Assembly: GCA_026391555.1 (NCBI GenBank)
Contig: JAPLEB010000100.1
Coordinates: forward strand, 1 to 51,555
Source: Bacteroidia bacterium
Lineage (GTDB): Bacteria > Bacteroidota > Bacteroidia > Bacteroidales > VadinHA17
Direction of reading: 5' to 3'
Length of the DNA stretch: 51,555 nucleotides
A program made the position numbers and the translations under genes. A model generated the notes under the pieces. That model was not told the origin of the DNA. It saw only the letters and a program-made list of their open reading frames with translations, and searched no databases. Shown one piece after another: positions 9,248 to 18,184 of this stretch. Numbering within the stretch: the stretch's first letter is position 1; every line of letters begins with the position of its first letter.

Positions 9248-12136
9248 TTAGTTGAAACTTGTCTGAAGGATCACAAGGCGCCTGTCTCCTCTTAATGAAA
9301 CCTTCAAATTTGTTTGATTTGACTTTACAGTAGTCTGAAGAACTTTGTATTCACCAGGACCAACTGTTGCACTGATCAATTCTTCATCGTTGATTTTAAT
9401 GCTTATAGGAAGATTCTCTTTTGCCGGATTCCAGGCCAATGTTTCCATTACACTGGTCCCGTCAGGCACCTTGCACCAGAATGTACCTTCACCTATCCGG
9501 GTTGCAGTATCCAATGGAAAAGGAACACCCCCAAAATCACGGTGAAAATAAGGACCAAACATACGACGCCCGTATGGAACATATTCTTTCCCTGCTGCAT
9601 TATTCCATCCTCCACCTCTTTCTCCAAACAGGTGGCCATCACGGAGAAGCACCAGTGGTAAATTTTCATAAGAGCCAAATAGCGCTGGTTTTGAGTTTAG
9701 CATCAATCCGCTGTAAATACCGGTGAGAAGTCCTTTTTCTGTTTCATATTCCCCCCAAAGAATGGGTGAATCTATGTAAATATACTTCTCATGGGCGTAT
9801 TTACCCGACATATACCGGATCATATTTGACAATAATCGGTCTGCAATCGGATCGATTGCAGACCGATTTGAAAGATCGAAGCCTGAAAGAAGTACCGAAC
9901 CTTTCCCATAGAAAATTTCAGCCAGGGCAATTCCTTCCAGCCCTACACTATAATTGGCGAGGATGGCCGTTTTATCAAGGTCAGATTTATTTTTAAGAAT
10001 AAACCCATTAGTGACTGGATAAATCGCCGGAAATCCTTTTCGTGTTTCATCCCACTGCGTATAATCCGACCAGACTCTCAGTTCTGAGCGTGTAATACCT
10101 GAGAAGACCGGATGATTTGTCCGTTCAGGATTAATGTTGAATGAATTTTCTGAAGGACGGGGAGGCGGAGGATAAGACGGATCGTCAATATCCATTTGAG
10201 GAAACCCTACTTCTACAGGAAGAATTTGCTTTACGAAGGACTGATGAATTGAATCCTGCCTCAGGATTATCAACCGGCCTCCTCTGCTTACAAAATCCTT
10301 AATAATAGTTGCAGATTGCTCCATTGGCTTATTGGCTGAATTTTCTCCGATTACCAGGCAATCAACCGGTTTTAATCCTGAAAAGCTATTGATGAGTGTG
10401 GCATTAATCTGATTATTATTTAAGGCTTTCTGCGTAAGCCCCTGAATATCATAGAGTAAAACCTTTTCATTACCAATCATTTCGCCACGTTCAGCCCTTC
10501 CGATAAACAGAGGTTCGGAGTTGCGTGAAACTTCCTTGCCATCAGCCAATACAATTCCTTCCAGTTTGTAATAACCGGAAAACAGATTTTCAGGAAGTTT
10601 AATATTGATTTTTTCTGAATGGATACCATAATAGGGAATGTCGGGTAAATTAAGTGTATCTGATATCCAATGGGTATATGCCTTGTCGAGCAGACGAACG
10701 ACCACCCTGACCTTAACCAGATTGGAAAAATCATCGGAATCGTTTATCAGATGTGCTATAGGATGAATGGTTGTCCCGCTATAAACCTGAGGCTGCCAGT
10801 TTTCCCAGCTCAGCAATACCGGCTGAAATGAGATCCTTGCCTGCCATGCCACCGGTTTAGGGTCCATATCAGAAAAAGTTTTAACTGTATGCCAGTTAAG
10901 AAAGAGTATTGTAAAAGGGAATACCCCTGAAGATTCAGGGTTTATCCTGCGTAATCTGCGCATAAGTTCTGTTGCCTGTTTAAATACAAAACTCTGATGC
11001 TGATCCGCCAGTTGAGCCTGTTCATTCAGAGGAGCATGGCCGGTCCAGTTTAACTGAGAAACCGGGTTCTTATGATTGGGCGTCAGGTTGTAGCGCCCAT
11101 CGGGGCCGGTGTAATTGCCCACACATTCGGTGAAAGTAAGTGGCTGAACCTTGTCAGGGGAAGTAATTTGTTCGTAGTCGCGGATGTTCAAAAAAGTGAA
11201 AGGCGAGGCGTAATACCATCCCCAGTACCTGTGCAGGTCGCAGATATCTCCCCCATGGCCGTAACCATAACCAGCATTACCGATATATAACCTTGTACCA
11301 TCCCATTTTTTTAGCTGCTTATATGCATAATCCAAAAAATCCTGCCATTTCTTTGCAATTTCTCCGGTGTAAGGAACTTCATTGGTAAGAGCATAAATCA
11401 TCAGTGAAGGATGATGCATTAGTGGTTGAAACTTTTCGTTTTCATACCAAAAAACACCATCGTCGTAATTTTCTGGTGGATTTTCACCTGCAACCGTAGC
11501 TGAATAATTTCCACCAAAAACCATCATCCCCAGCTCATCGCACACGTCGTACCAGGTCTGGTCGTCGGGGATGCGGATTATGTTGACGTTAATACTTTTC
11601 ATAAAACGTATGTATTCTTCGGCAAAAGTGCGGTCAGTTTCCACTTCTGAAGGAATGCCGCGTCCAGGAGGATTGATGGCGATTCCACGTAAAAAAATGG
11701 GATGTCCGTTAAGGTAAATCTTACCTCCTTTAGTTTCAAAATCCCGGAAACCAATGCGGTAGCTGGCTTTTTGAATTTCGCGGCCCTGATCGGAAAGGGT
11801 GATTATCAAATTGTACAGTTGCGGTTGTGTCGGAGACCAAAGCAAGGGCTGCAGATTATCAGCCTTGAAACTGATTACGCCACCGGTTCGTACGCCTTGC
11901 AGACGGCCTTCCCATAACAGTTTCGCACTGCCGGTTGTTTGAACCTGCAGGTTCAAAACCGGAGAACCCAGTGTTGGGGAATCGTTGACTTCAAGGGTCA
12001 AAGAATGTGCAGTTGCTTTGATTTGAAATTGAAATGCAGGTTGTTCTTCTGCATAAAGCCGGCCGGAAAAGCCAGCACCTGCTGCCAGGAGAACGATTAT
12101 CAGCCGGCGTATAAAATTGGAAATCAGGTATTTCAT
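9248..12136 (-). CDS. GH2-like glycosidase without the N-terminal sugar-binding domain, with an added GATase-like domain
   Basis: This is a 962-residue secreted protein. After a signal peptide (1-29) it starts directly at the GH2 immunoglobulin-like domain (about 35-133, with LLWSPTQPQLYNL), followed by the barrel. The barrel has the GH2 entry KIYLNGHPIFLRG, the acid/base in YALTNEVP (E253) and the nucleophile in TFTECVGN (E337). The usual N-terminal jelly-roll domain is absent. Residues about 560-770 resemble a class-I glutamine-amidotransferase-like or trimerisation domain (VLLYDIQGL, LVIGEN, FVSRGGRLIILRQD), as in some beta-galactosidase-type proteins. Specificity could be beta-galactosidase, beta-glucuronidase or another GH2 activity. 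It lies 11 bases before the GH39-like gene. Confidence 0.85.
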   Translation of the reverse strand: MKYLISNFIRRLIIVLLAAGAGFSGRLYAEEQPAFQFQIKATAHSLTLEVNDSPTLGSPVLNLQVQTTGSAKLLWEGRLQGVRTGGVISFKADNLQPLLWSPTQPQLYNLIITLSDQGREIQKASYRIGFRDFETKGGKIYLNGHPIFLRGIAINPPGRGIPSEVETDRTFAEEYIRFMKSINVNIIRIPDDQTWYDVCDELGMMVFGGNYSATVAGENPPENYDDGVFWYENEKFQPLMHHPSLMIYALTNEVPYTGEIAKKWQDFLDYAYKQLKKWDGTRLYIGNAGYGYGHGGDICDLHRYWGWYYASPFTFLNIRDYEQITSPDKVQPLTFTECVGNYTGPDGRYNLTPNHKNPVSQLNWTGHAPLNEQAQLADQHQSFVFKQATELMRRLRRINPESSGVFPFTILFLNWHTVKTFSDMDPKPVAWQARISFQPVLLSWENWQPQVYSGTTIHPIAHLINDSDDFSNLVKVRVVVRLLDKAYTHWISDTLNLPDIPYYGIHSEKINIKLPENLFSGYYKLEGIVLADGKEVSRNSEPLFIGRAERGEMIGNEKVLLYDIQGLTQKALNNNQINATLINSFSGLKPVDCLVIGENSANKPMEQSATIIKDFVSRGGRLIILRQDSIHQSFVKQILPVEVGFPQMDIDDPSYPPPPRPSENSFNINPERTNHPVFSGITRSELRVWSDYTQWDETRKGFPAIYPVTNGFILKNKSDLDKTAILANYSVGLEGIALAEIFYGKGSVLLSGFDLSNRSAIDPIADRLLSNMIRYMSGKYAHEKYIYIDSPILWGEYETEKGLLTGIYSGLMLNSKPALFGSYENLPLVLLRDGHLFGERGGGWNNAAGKEYVPYGRRMFGPYFHRDFGGVPFPLDTATRIGEGTFWCKVPDGTSVMETLAWNPAKENLPISIKINDEELISATVGPGEYKVLQTTVKSNQTNLKVSLRGDRRLVILQTSFN

Positions 12137-12166
12137 TTTAAGCAGTTTGTAGTCGAATTATATTAA

Positions 12167-13585
12167 TCAATAAATATAATCCTTTCCATCGCGGCTGAGC
12201 CTGCACGACTCTTCCCAAGCCGACAGTTCTTTTAACATGTCTTCAGCAATTTCGGGGTACTTTTTAATTACATCTGCCTTTTCACCCGGATCATTTTTCA
12301 AGTCGTACAACTCCGGTATTTTAGAATGTTCGGGAATCAACAATTTAAACCGTTCCCCTATAAGTGCCCGTCCATAGGTGTCCTCCACTAGGCGCATCCA
12401 TGCAGAAAATATGGTTGTATCACGAACCATTCCGTTTCCTGTTATTGCCGGTTTAAGACTTATGCCGTCAATAGGATAATTCTCTTTCTTTTTGAAGTTA
12501 AGGTTAGCCAGATCAATAATTGTTGGAAGGTAATCGTAGGAACTCATTCGGGTATCAACTTTTTTGCCCGGTGTTACGGTACCCGGCCATACCAATAATG
12601 AAGGAACTCTTATTCCACCTTCGTAAATCATGTGTTTATGCCCCCGGAATTGGCCGGCTGAACCAACTCCTTCTTTAACCATCGGGTCGGCCGGGCCATT
12701 GTCGCTGGAAAACCAGATCATGGTATTTTCTTCGATACCCAATTCTTTTAAAGTTTTGCGCAATCTGCCTACCTGTTCATCAAGAGCGGTAATACAACCG
12801 AAATAATGTCGCTTAATTTCAGGTTGAAGGCCTTTGTACATTTCAAGGTATTCCGGACCTGCTACTACCGGTTCATGTGGTGCGTGAAACCAGATACAAG
12901 TAAAAAATGGCTGCTTTTTTTCAACTGCCTGCTTAATAAAAGGAATAGCCCGGTCCATAATAATCCGGCTATCGTCCCCCTCAAGATTGTCGGTTACTTT
13001 TTCGCCGTTGTGTATGTACACCGATCCATCCCAGGGTTCGCCGGGTTTATTTCCCCAGTTGCCGAAATTACCGGGAGTGACGGTTGGATTCCAGGTTGGA
13101 ACTGCCGAGCGGGTGGCAAATGATTCATCGAAACCATGCTGCCATGGAGGGGAATAGAAACCACGGGTGCTTACATCTTCAGGATCAACCCATCCCAGGT
13201 GCCATTTCCCGAAAAAGCCCGTTGTATAACCATTCTTTTTACAAATTTCAGGTAATGTAACTTCCCCCTGGCGCAGGCCTGCCGTATGTGCTGCAAATAC
13301 TCCAAAACGAAAAGGGTGCCTGCCGGTTAAAATACTGCCACGGGTAGGAGAACAAAGCGGTGCAGCCGTATAATAGCGTGAAAACAATATCCCTTCCTCA
13401 GACATTTTGTCGAGGTTCGGTGTTTTTATCTCTCTGTTCCCGTTAAAACCCACATCACCCCATCCAAGATCATCGGCCATCAATAGAATAATGTTCGGTT
13501 TTTCTGGCTCAACTGCATAAGAATGTGCAGGTGAGTGAAAACACAGTCCGGTTAACGCTATGGTAAAATATTTGTTTTTCATCAT
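12167..13585 (-). CDS. S1-family sulfatase, Cys-type (CSPTR)
   Basis: This is a 472-residue secreted sulfatase with a signal peptide of about 25 residues. It has the metal-site start LLMADDLGWGDVGFNGN, the formylglycine motif C78-S-P-T-R82 and TGRHPFRFGV. FGKWHLG and FSSDNGPAD supply further conserved active-site residues. This CSPTR/TGRHPFRFGV form is typical of N-acetylgalactosamine-6-sulfatase-like members of S1, though those names do not reliably predict substrate. The gene starts 110 bases downstream of the beta-propeller gene and ends 30 bases before the GH2-like gene, fitting one transcript. Confidence 0.94.
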   Translation of the reverse strand: MMKNKYFTIALTGLCFHSPAHSYAVEPEKPNIILLMADDLGWGDVGFNGNREIKTPNLDKMSEEGILFSRYYTAAPLCSPTRGSILTGRHPFRFGVFAAHTAGLRQGEVTLPEICKKNGYTTGFFGKWHLGWVDPEDVSTRGFYSPPWQHGFDESFATRSAVPTWNPTVTPGNFGNWGNKPGEPWDGSVYIHNGEKVTDNLEGDDSRIIMDRAIPFIKQAVEKKQPFFTCIWFHAPHEPVVAGPEYLEMYKGLQPEIKRHYFGCITALDEQVGRLRKTLKELGIEENTMIWFSSDNGPADPMVKEGVGSAGQFRGHKHMIYEGGIRVPSLLVWPGTVTPGKKVDTRMSSYDYLPTIIDLANLNFKKKENYPIDGISLKPAITGNGMVRDTTIFSAWMRLVEDTYGRALIGERFKLLIPEHSKIPELYDLKNDPGEKADVIKKYPEIAEDMLKELSAWEESCRLSRDGKDYIY

Positions 13586-13695
13586 AATATAATTTTGATT
13601 TTTAAGGTATGATGGAACCGCACATGTTGATAAAAATTATATTTATAAGTGTTTGTGTTAGCATAACATGTGGGTTTCATAATCCTTTTTCTACA

Positions 13696-15117
13696 TTAAT
13701 TTTTTCTATGCAACAAAAAAGCTTTGGCTTCCCGTGCCTCTCCATCTTTCCAACCATAAAAGAGGAGCATCCCATCTATTACATTTCCTTTCGGGTCTTT
13801 AACCGGTTGGATGTTATTAAACTTCCAATCAACAAATTCTGAGTTCCCGGGGGTTAAATCTCTAATCTTTTCCCAGGTATTTCCTTTATTATAAGAGCAC
13901 CACTCTTCAATGTATCCTCCTCCATAGGAGTTCATGCTCCCCTCTTTTGGATTATATTTGTTATGACCTACTAAAAGGCAGGCATGTAATACCCCATTTT
14001 CATCTAATTTGAGATAACCGCTATTCCAAAAATGATTGGAAGGGGTAATTACAGTCTGTTCCCACTTATTATTATATCTCACATAATAGTAATTAAATGA
14101 ATCAGGGGTGTCTTCAGATATAACATGTAAAAAAGCCGGATTATCATTTTCATCAATGATAATGTCAGGCGGAACTCCGGTACCTCTCCAACCGGTATCC
14201 CATATCTTACATTTGGCATTTGCATTGTCTAAATCAATGGGAGTTTTTACTGTCTCGCCGGCAAAATTTTTAACTTCATGAGTTTGAAGATTAATTTTCA
14301 CATAATAGAGATTATATTTAAAATCTAAATTCGTTTTTGTATTATAGCGAGGGTTATAAAACTTTTCCGGAACATTCTTTTTATTGTCATCATAATAACA
14401 AAATGCTACATGCAAAAACTTTCCATCCTTACCTGGTAAACAAGTTTGATAGGAAGACATTTCATTTAAATCTAATGGATTATCTACTTTTTTAGTTTCT
14501 CCCCCCATATTTAAATCTGTCACATCATTTTCTGGTCCCGACCAGGTTTTACCTTCATCACCTGAAATTAAATACGACCAGGAACTTCTATGTTCTCCTG
14601 TACGGAAATAAATCAGCTTTTTATTGTCATAGATATTATAAACTGCCGGGTACGAAAGAGAATGTCTTATCTGAGAAGCTACTGACCAGTCTTCAACACT
14701 CTTTCCAATATCCGCTATTTTCTTTGAAATCAGATGTGTACCAGAACTAGAATGGCAACCATAAAGAACATGCAGATAATCATATTGATCAGCCCAGATT
14801 ACCGGACAATAATGCTGATCACTTTTTGGCGGGCCAAGCGTTACTTCTTCCGAAAAGTTTCTGGTCCCCGGATTGTAAATCAAAATTTTCGGTTTTGTAT
14901 CAGCTGAACCTTTTTCAGCTCCGCCATTAAAAACGATATAAACTTTCCCGTTTATAAACACCGACTGTGGCCGTAGTCTCCGGTCATAGAGCATTTTAAT
15001 TTGCCCCCCATCACCAAACGAAAAAGTTTGATAGTCTATTATTTCAATTTTTTGAGCAAAAGAAATGAGAATCATTATCCAGGTCATAAAAATTGACAAT
15101 AAAATTCTTTTAATCAT
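13696..15117 (-). CDS. BNR_4 beta-propeller protein, candidate PL24/PL25-type lyase
   Basis: I chose the ATG at 15117, giving 473 residues, because a clean signal peptide (MIKRILLSIFMTWIMILISFA) begins there; an in-frame ATG at 15153 would add 12 residues. Repeated segments such as VYIVFNGGAEKG, KLIYFRTGEHRSSW and ISGDEGKTWSGP indicate a seven-bladed BNR_4 propeller. This fold is shared by ulvan lyases PL24/PL25, lyase family PL27 and the rhamnosidase GH145. H102 (DQH), H122 (GCH), Y156 (SYP) and R172 (YFRTG) mirror the PL25 set H123/H143/Y188/R204 (recalled from memory), with equal spacings of 20 for the two His and 16 for Tyr-Arg. It starts 39 bases after the preceding sulfatase gene. Lyase activity is inferred. 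Confidence 0.75.
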   Translation of the reverse strand: MIKRILLSIFMTWIMILISFAQKIEIIDYQTFSFGDGGQIKMLYDRRLRPQSVFINGKVYIVFNGGAEKGSADTKPKILIYNPGTRNFSEEVTLGPPKSDQHYCPVIWADQYDYLHVLYGCHSSSGTHLISKKIADIGKSVEDWSVASQIRHSLSYPAVYNIYDNKKLIYFRTGEHRSSWSYLISGDEGKTWSGPENDVTDLNMGGETKKVDNPLDLNEMSSYQTCLPGKDGKFLHVAFCYYDDNKKNVPEKFYNPRYNTKTNLDFKYNLYYVKINLQTHEVKNFAGETVKTPIDLDNANAKCKIWDTGWRGTGVPPDIIIDENDNPAFLHVISEDTPDSFNYYYVRYNNKWEQTVITPSNHFWNSGYLKLDENGVLHACLLVGHNKYNPKEGSMNSYGGGYIEEWCSYNKGNTWEKIRDLTPGNSEFVDWKFNNIQPVKDPKGNVIDGMLLFYGWKDGEAREAKAFLLHRKN

Positions 15118-15156
15118 AGATTTTGGTTTCAATTGTTTGTCCTGTTTCAGCATTAA

Positions 15157-16563
15157 TTATTGAGGAATCTTTTCAAGTGGAAACCCATCAAAAGTTTTTG
15201 TAATCCAATCCTTTAGCATTTGCCGGTGTTCCAATAACTGTTTTTTGTATTCCGAAGAATTAGTTACCGGCTGCAACTCTCCCGGATCTTTTTCCAGATC
15301 AAATAATTGTTCCCGGTTTTCACCTCCATTAAAAAGAATGTATTTATATCTTTTACTAACAACCATCCTTCCCTCAAAAACAATTTTACTTTTTTCCGTT
15401 CGGTCATTTTGTATTAATTCCGATACAACATAGTTCCTTATTTCTGGTGTTTGATTCGGATTTTTCTGAAAAGACGGACTTAAATCTTTACCGGGTAATG
15501 ATGATGGATATTTTACTCCTGCAATTTTGCAAATAGTAGGAAACAAATCCAATCCACTCGATATAAGTGTTTCAGAATCAATTTTTCCGGCTTTCGTGTG
15601 TCCTTTCCAGGAAACGATAAAAGGAACATTGATAACTTCCTCATAGAAATTCATTTTTTGGTTCCACTGGTGTGAAGCATGTCCATCACCATGATCAGCT
15701 GTGTAAAAGATAATTGTGTTGTCTAAGAGCCCTTGTTGTGCCAGAGCATTGACAACATTCAATATATGATTGTCAACTTTTTCTAATAATCTGTCATATC
15801 CATACATGTATTGACGCCATTGTGTTTCGCCCCAATACTTTACAGGATGTTTACCATAGTTGACTGCATCGGTCGAATCCGGTGTTCTTCTACAGTAAAA
15901 TCCTTCGGGTTCATCAGGAGGAATAGCAAAATTTGCCGGTAATTCAGGACATTGCTTTACATCCATTTTTTCTTCCACGGGTCCATCATTGTATTTGTCA
16001 TTTAATCCTGCAATATTCCGGGCCAGTTCGCAACAATCGTGAGGGTTTAAAAATGAAGTAACCATGAAAAAAGGTTTATCATGTTTTTGAGTTAAGAAGT
16101 CGATAGTCATTTTCTCGGTTTTCGAATCATCCCTTTCATCCACATAGGATTCAAAACCGTGCCAATCAGCTACATTCTTCATTTTAGAATTCGATACATG
16201 CCATTTCCCATAATAGGCAGTCTCGTATCCGGATTTTTTCATAACATCGCCAATACCAGGATATGCAGTCAGGTTCTCATTGCTTTTACTGGGCATCATG
16301 CCGGTCATAATAGAAGCACGCGAAGCAACACATACAGGATAGGTACAATAACTTCGGGTAAAAGTAACCCCATTTGCTGCCAATTTTTCAATACCCGGGG
16401 TTTTAATATATTGATAACCATTTTGGGTCATTACTTTTCCAGAATGCTCATCGGTGATCAGCAATAAAACATTGGGGCGATTTTCTTGTCCTTGTCCGAT
16501 TGCCGGGATCAGGATTGAGGCTAATGTGGTTACTAATAAGCAACCGGATCCTTTTTTCTTCAT
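15157..16563 (-). CDS. S1-family sulfatase, Cys-type with alanine in the maturation motif (CVASR)
   Basis: This is a 468-residue secreted sulfatase with a signal peptide (1-25). Conserved parts are LLLITDEHSGKVM, the maturation motif C78-V-A-S-R82 followed by ASIMTGMMP, GKWHVSN and YTADHGDGHASH. The usual proline of C-x-P-S-R is alanine here; C/S-x-A-x-R is an accepted variant for sulfatase-maturing enzymes. DEHSGKVM and TADHGDGHA resemble the choline-sulfatase and heparan-sulfatase-like branch of S1 more than the arylsulfatase A branch of its neighbours, so it probably attacks a different sulfate position. It lies 61 bases after the PhoD-like gene. Confidence 0.92.
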   Translation of the reverse strand: MKKKGSGCLLVTTLASILIPAIGQGQENRPNVLLLITDEHSGKVMTQNGYQYIKTPGIEKLAANGVTFTRSYCTYPVCVASRASIMTGMMPSKSNENLTAYPGIGDVMKKSGYETAYYGKWHVSNSKMKNVADWHGFESYVDERDDSKTEKMTIDFLTQKHDKPFFMVTSFLNPHDCCELARNIAGLNDKYNDGPVEEKMDVKQCPELPANFAIPPDEPEGFYCRRTPDSTDAVNYGKHPVKYWGETQWRQYMYGYDRLLEKVDNHILNVVNALAQQGLLDNTIIFYTADHGDGHASHQWNQKMNFYEEVINVPFIVSWKGHTKAGKIDSETLISSGLDLFPTICKIAGVKYPSSLPGKDLSPSFQKNPNQTPEIRNYVVSELIQNDRTEKSKIVFEGRMVVSKRYKYILFNGGENREQLFDLEKDPGELQPVTNSSEYKKQLLEHRQMLKDWITKTFDGFPLEKIPQ

Positions 16564-16624
16564 TTATAAATACTGTTAAAAATTAAAGACATAACTGTCC
16601 CCTGCTTTCTATTGGAACAGTAAA

Positions 16625-18109
16625 CTATTTTTGTGATGGAATCTTATATTCGTTTAACAATTTCCCGGTAACCCCAAAATGAGAAAAAATAATCTCCGGA
16701 ATATCTGCTACGCGATTCACTTTCACATAAAGAAACCCACCGATAACATTCAAATACAAATGTTGTGGTTCCCTGTCGTTTGGATTCCAGCCTCCTGCAT
16801 GTTCATTGCTTGCAGGACCGCAACTGAATTCAAGAATGCGGGTAGCAGGATCTTTTGAAACATACTGCCAATGCCGGTCACCACAAACTATGAACATATT
16901 TTTCTGACTGGCAATGAATTTCAAAATAACCTGCTGTTCATAACGAAATCCTGCATTTGCATGGTTGTCGTTTTTATTTCCACGGTCGGGGCCAATAATT
17001 GGTGTTGGACTGATTAAAACTTTAAATGTAGCATCCGATTCTTTAACAGTTGACATAAACCATTCCATCTGTTCTTTCCCCCAAATGGTTTTCTCCGGTC
17101 CGTCAGGATCATCATTCGAACTTCGAAAATCACGCCCTTCCGGTAGCCAAATCTGAAGATCTTTACCCCATCTGATTGTGCGAAAAGTTTTTTCTCCCAT
17201 CGGAGCTTCCTGCAAAAAGATTTCCTGACCTTGTTTAAAGGTAAACTCACCCATAAAACGGGTTTGCATGGTTGGGTAACAGTCGTTCATCCATGTGTCG
17301 TGATCATCTTTGATAAAATAACTGGCTACCTGCCGGTGAAATTCAACGTTGGAGGGAAGGCTATACATTTGATCCCAATGCCAGCGAGCAAGAGCTGATG
17401 TTTTAGCCTGACGGTCGTAATAAACAATATCTCCGGTATGAACAAAAAAGTCAGGGTGTAGTTTCAACATCTGTGGATATATCTTATAACCGAAATTGGC
17501 AGAATCCCTGTCAGGATAGGCTGTACCTGTAACAACAGTGAATGATACCGGTTGTGGGGTTTCAGGCAGAGATGCAGTTCGGAAACTTCCTTTGATTGTA
17601 CATGAGGGTTCTTTACCTTTTAACGAACGACTCTGCACTTCTATTTCATAAGTTTCAGCAGGTTTTAGGTCCTTAATTTTAAATTGTAATGTAAAATCAG
17701 CTTCTGGTTTAACAGCTTCCCATTTTGTAGTAATCCAATCTTGAGATTTTTTCAGTTTATAAAGCAACCTTGCTTCTCCATGCTCTCCTGGTACTGCCCC
17801 ATCAATATTCGCTATGGTTGAACCAACCGGAAATTCAACTTTTGGTTCCCTATCAGCTCTTCCCTCACCCTCGGACCACTTCCCATCCTTATCATTTTTA
17901 TAAAGGATTATTGGCATGGGGCCATTGTTAATACGTTCCTGATTTTTGGTAAGACGGGTCCAAACGATTGCTGAATGAGAGGTGACCTCTCCGATTTTTA
18001 TTCCGGTGGCCATGCTGGGACCTTCGGACTTCTGGTTTCCGAAAGAGATGATCAGAATTGTAAATCCCGTCAAAACAATCGCAAATCCGATTTTTTTTAA
18101 CGATAACAT
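16625..18109 (-). CDS. PhoD-like metallophosphatase, secreted (second copy type)
   Basis: This is a 494-residue protein with an N-terminal hydrophobic signal (about 8-24). A PhoD N-domain spans about 32-180 (ATGIKIGEVTSHSAIVWTRL) and is followed by the phosphatase domain. Metal ligands are visible in HTGD (224-227), KDDHDTW (267-273) and GDRHW (410-414). It is only distantly similar to the PhoD-like protein at 910-2460: the domain order is the same but the spacing and loops differ, so this is not a recent duplication. The gene lies between two sulfatase genes. A role in releasing phosphate, or an unusual ester, from an algal polysaccharide is an inference from context. Confidence 0.87.
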   Translation of the reverse strand: MLSLKKIGFAIVLTGFTILIISFGNQKSEGPSMATGIKIGEVTSHSAIVWTRLTKNQERINNGPMPIILYKNDKDGKWSEGEGRADREPKVEFPVGSTIANIDGAVPGEHGEARLLYKLKKSQDWITTKWEAVKPEADFTLQFKIKDLKPAETYEIEVQSRSLKGKEPSCTIKGSFRTASLPETPQPVSFTVVTGTAYPDRDSANFGYKIYPQMLKLHPDFFVHTGDIVYYDRQAKTSALARWHWDQMYSLPSNVEFHRQVASYFIKDDHDTWMNDCYPTMQTRFMGEFTFKQGQEIFLQEAPMGEKTFRTIRWGKDLQIWLPEGRDFRSSNDDPDGPEKTIWGKEQMEWFMSTVKESDATFKVLISPTPIIGPDRGNKNDNHANAGFRYEQQVILKFIASQKNMFIVCGDRHWQYVSKDPATRILEFSCGPASNEHAGGWNPNDREPQHLYLNVIGGFLYVKVNRVADIPEIIFSHFGVTGKLLNEYKIPSQK

Positions 18110-18184
18110 ATCTAAATTGTATTATTTAATGTATTTCCTATTCATAATATATTATAGTCTTTTGAGCAATTATTGTAAGGATAA

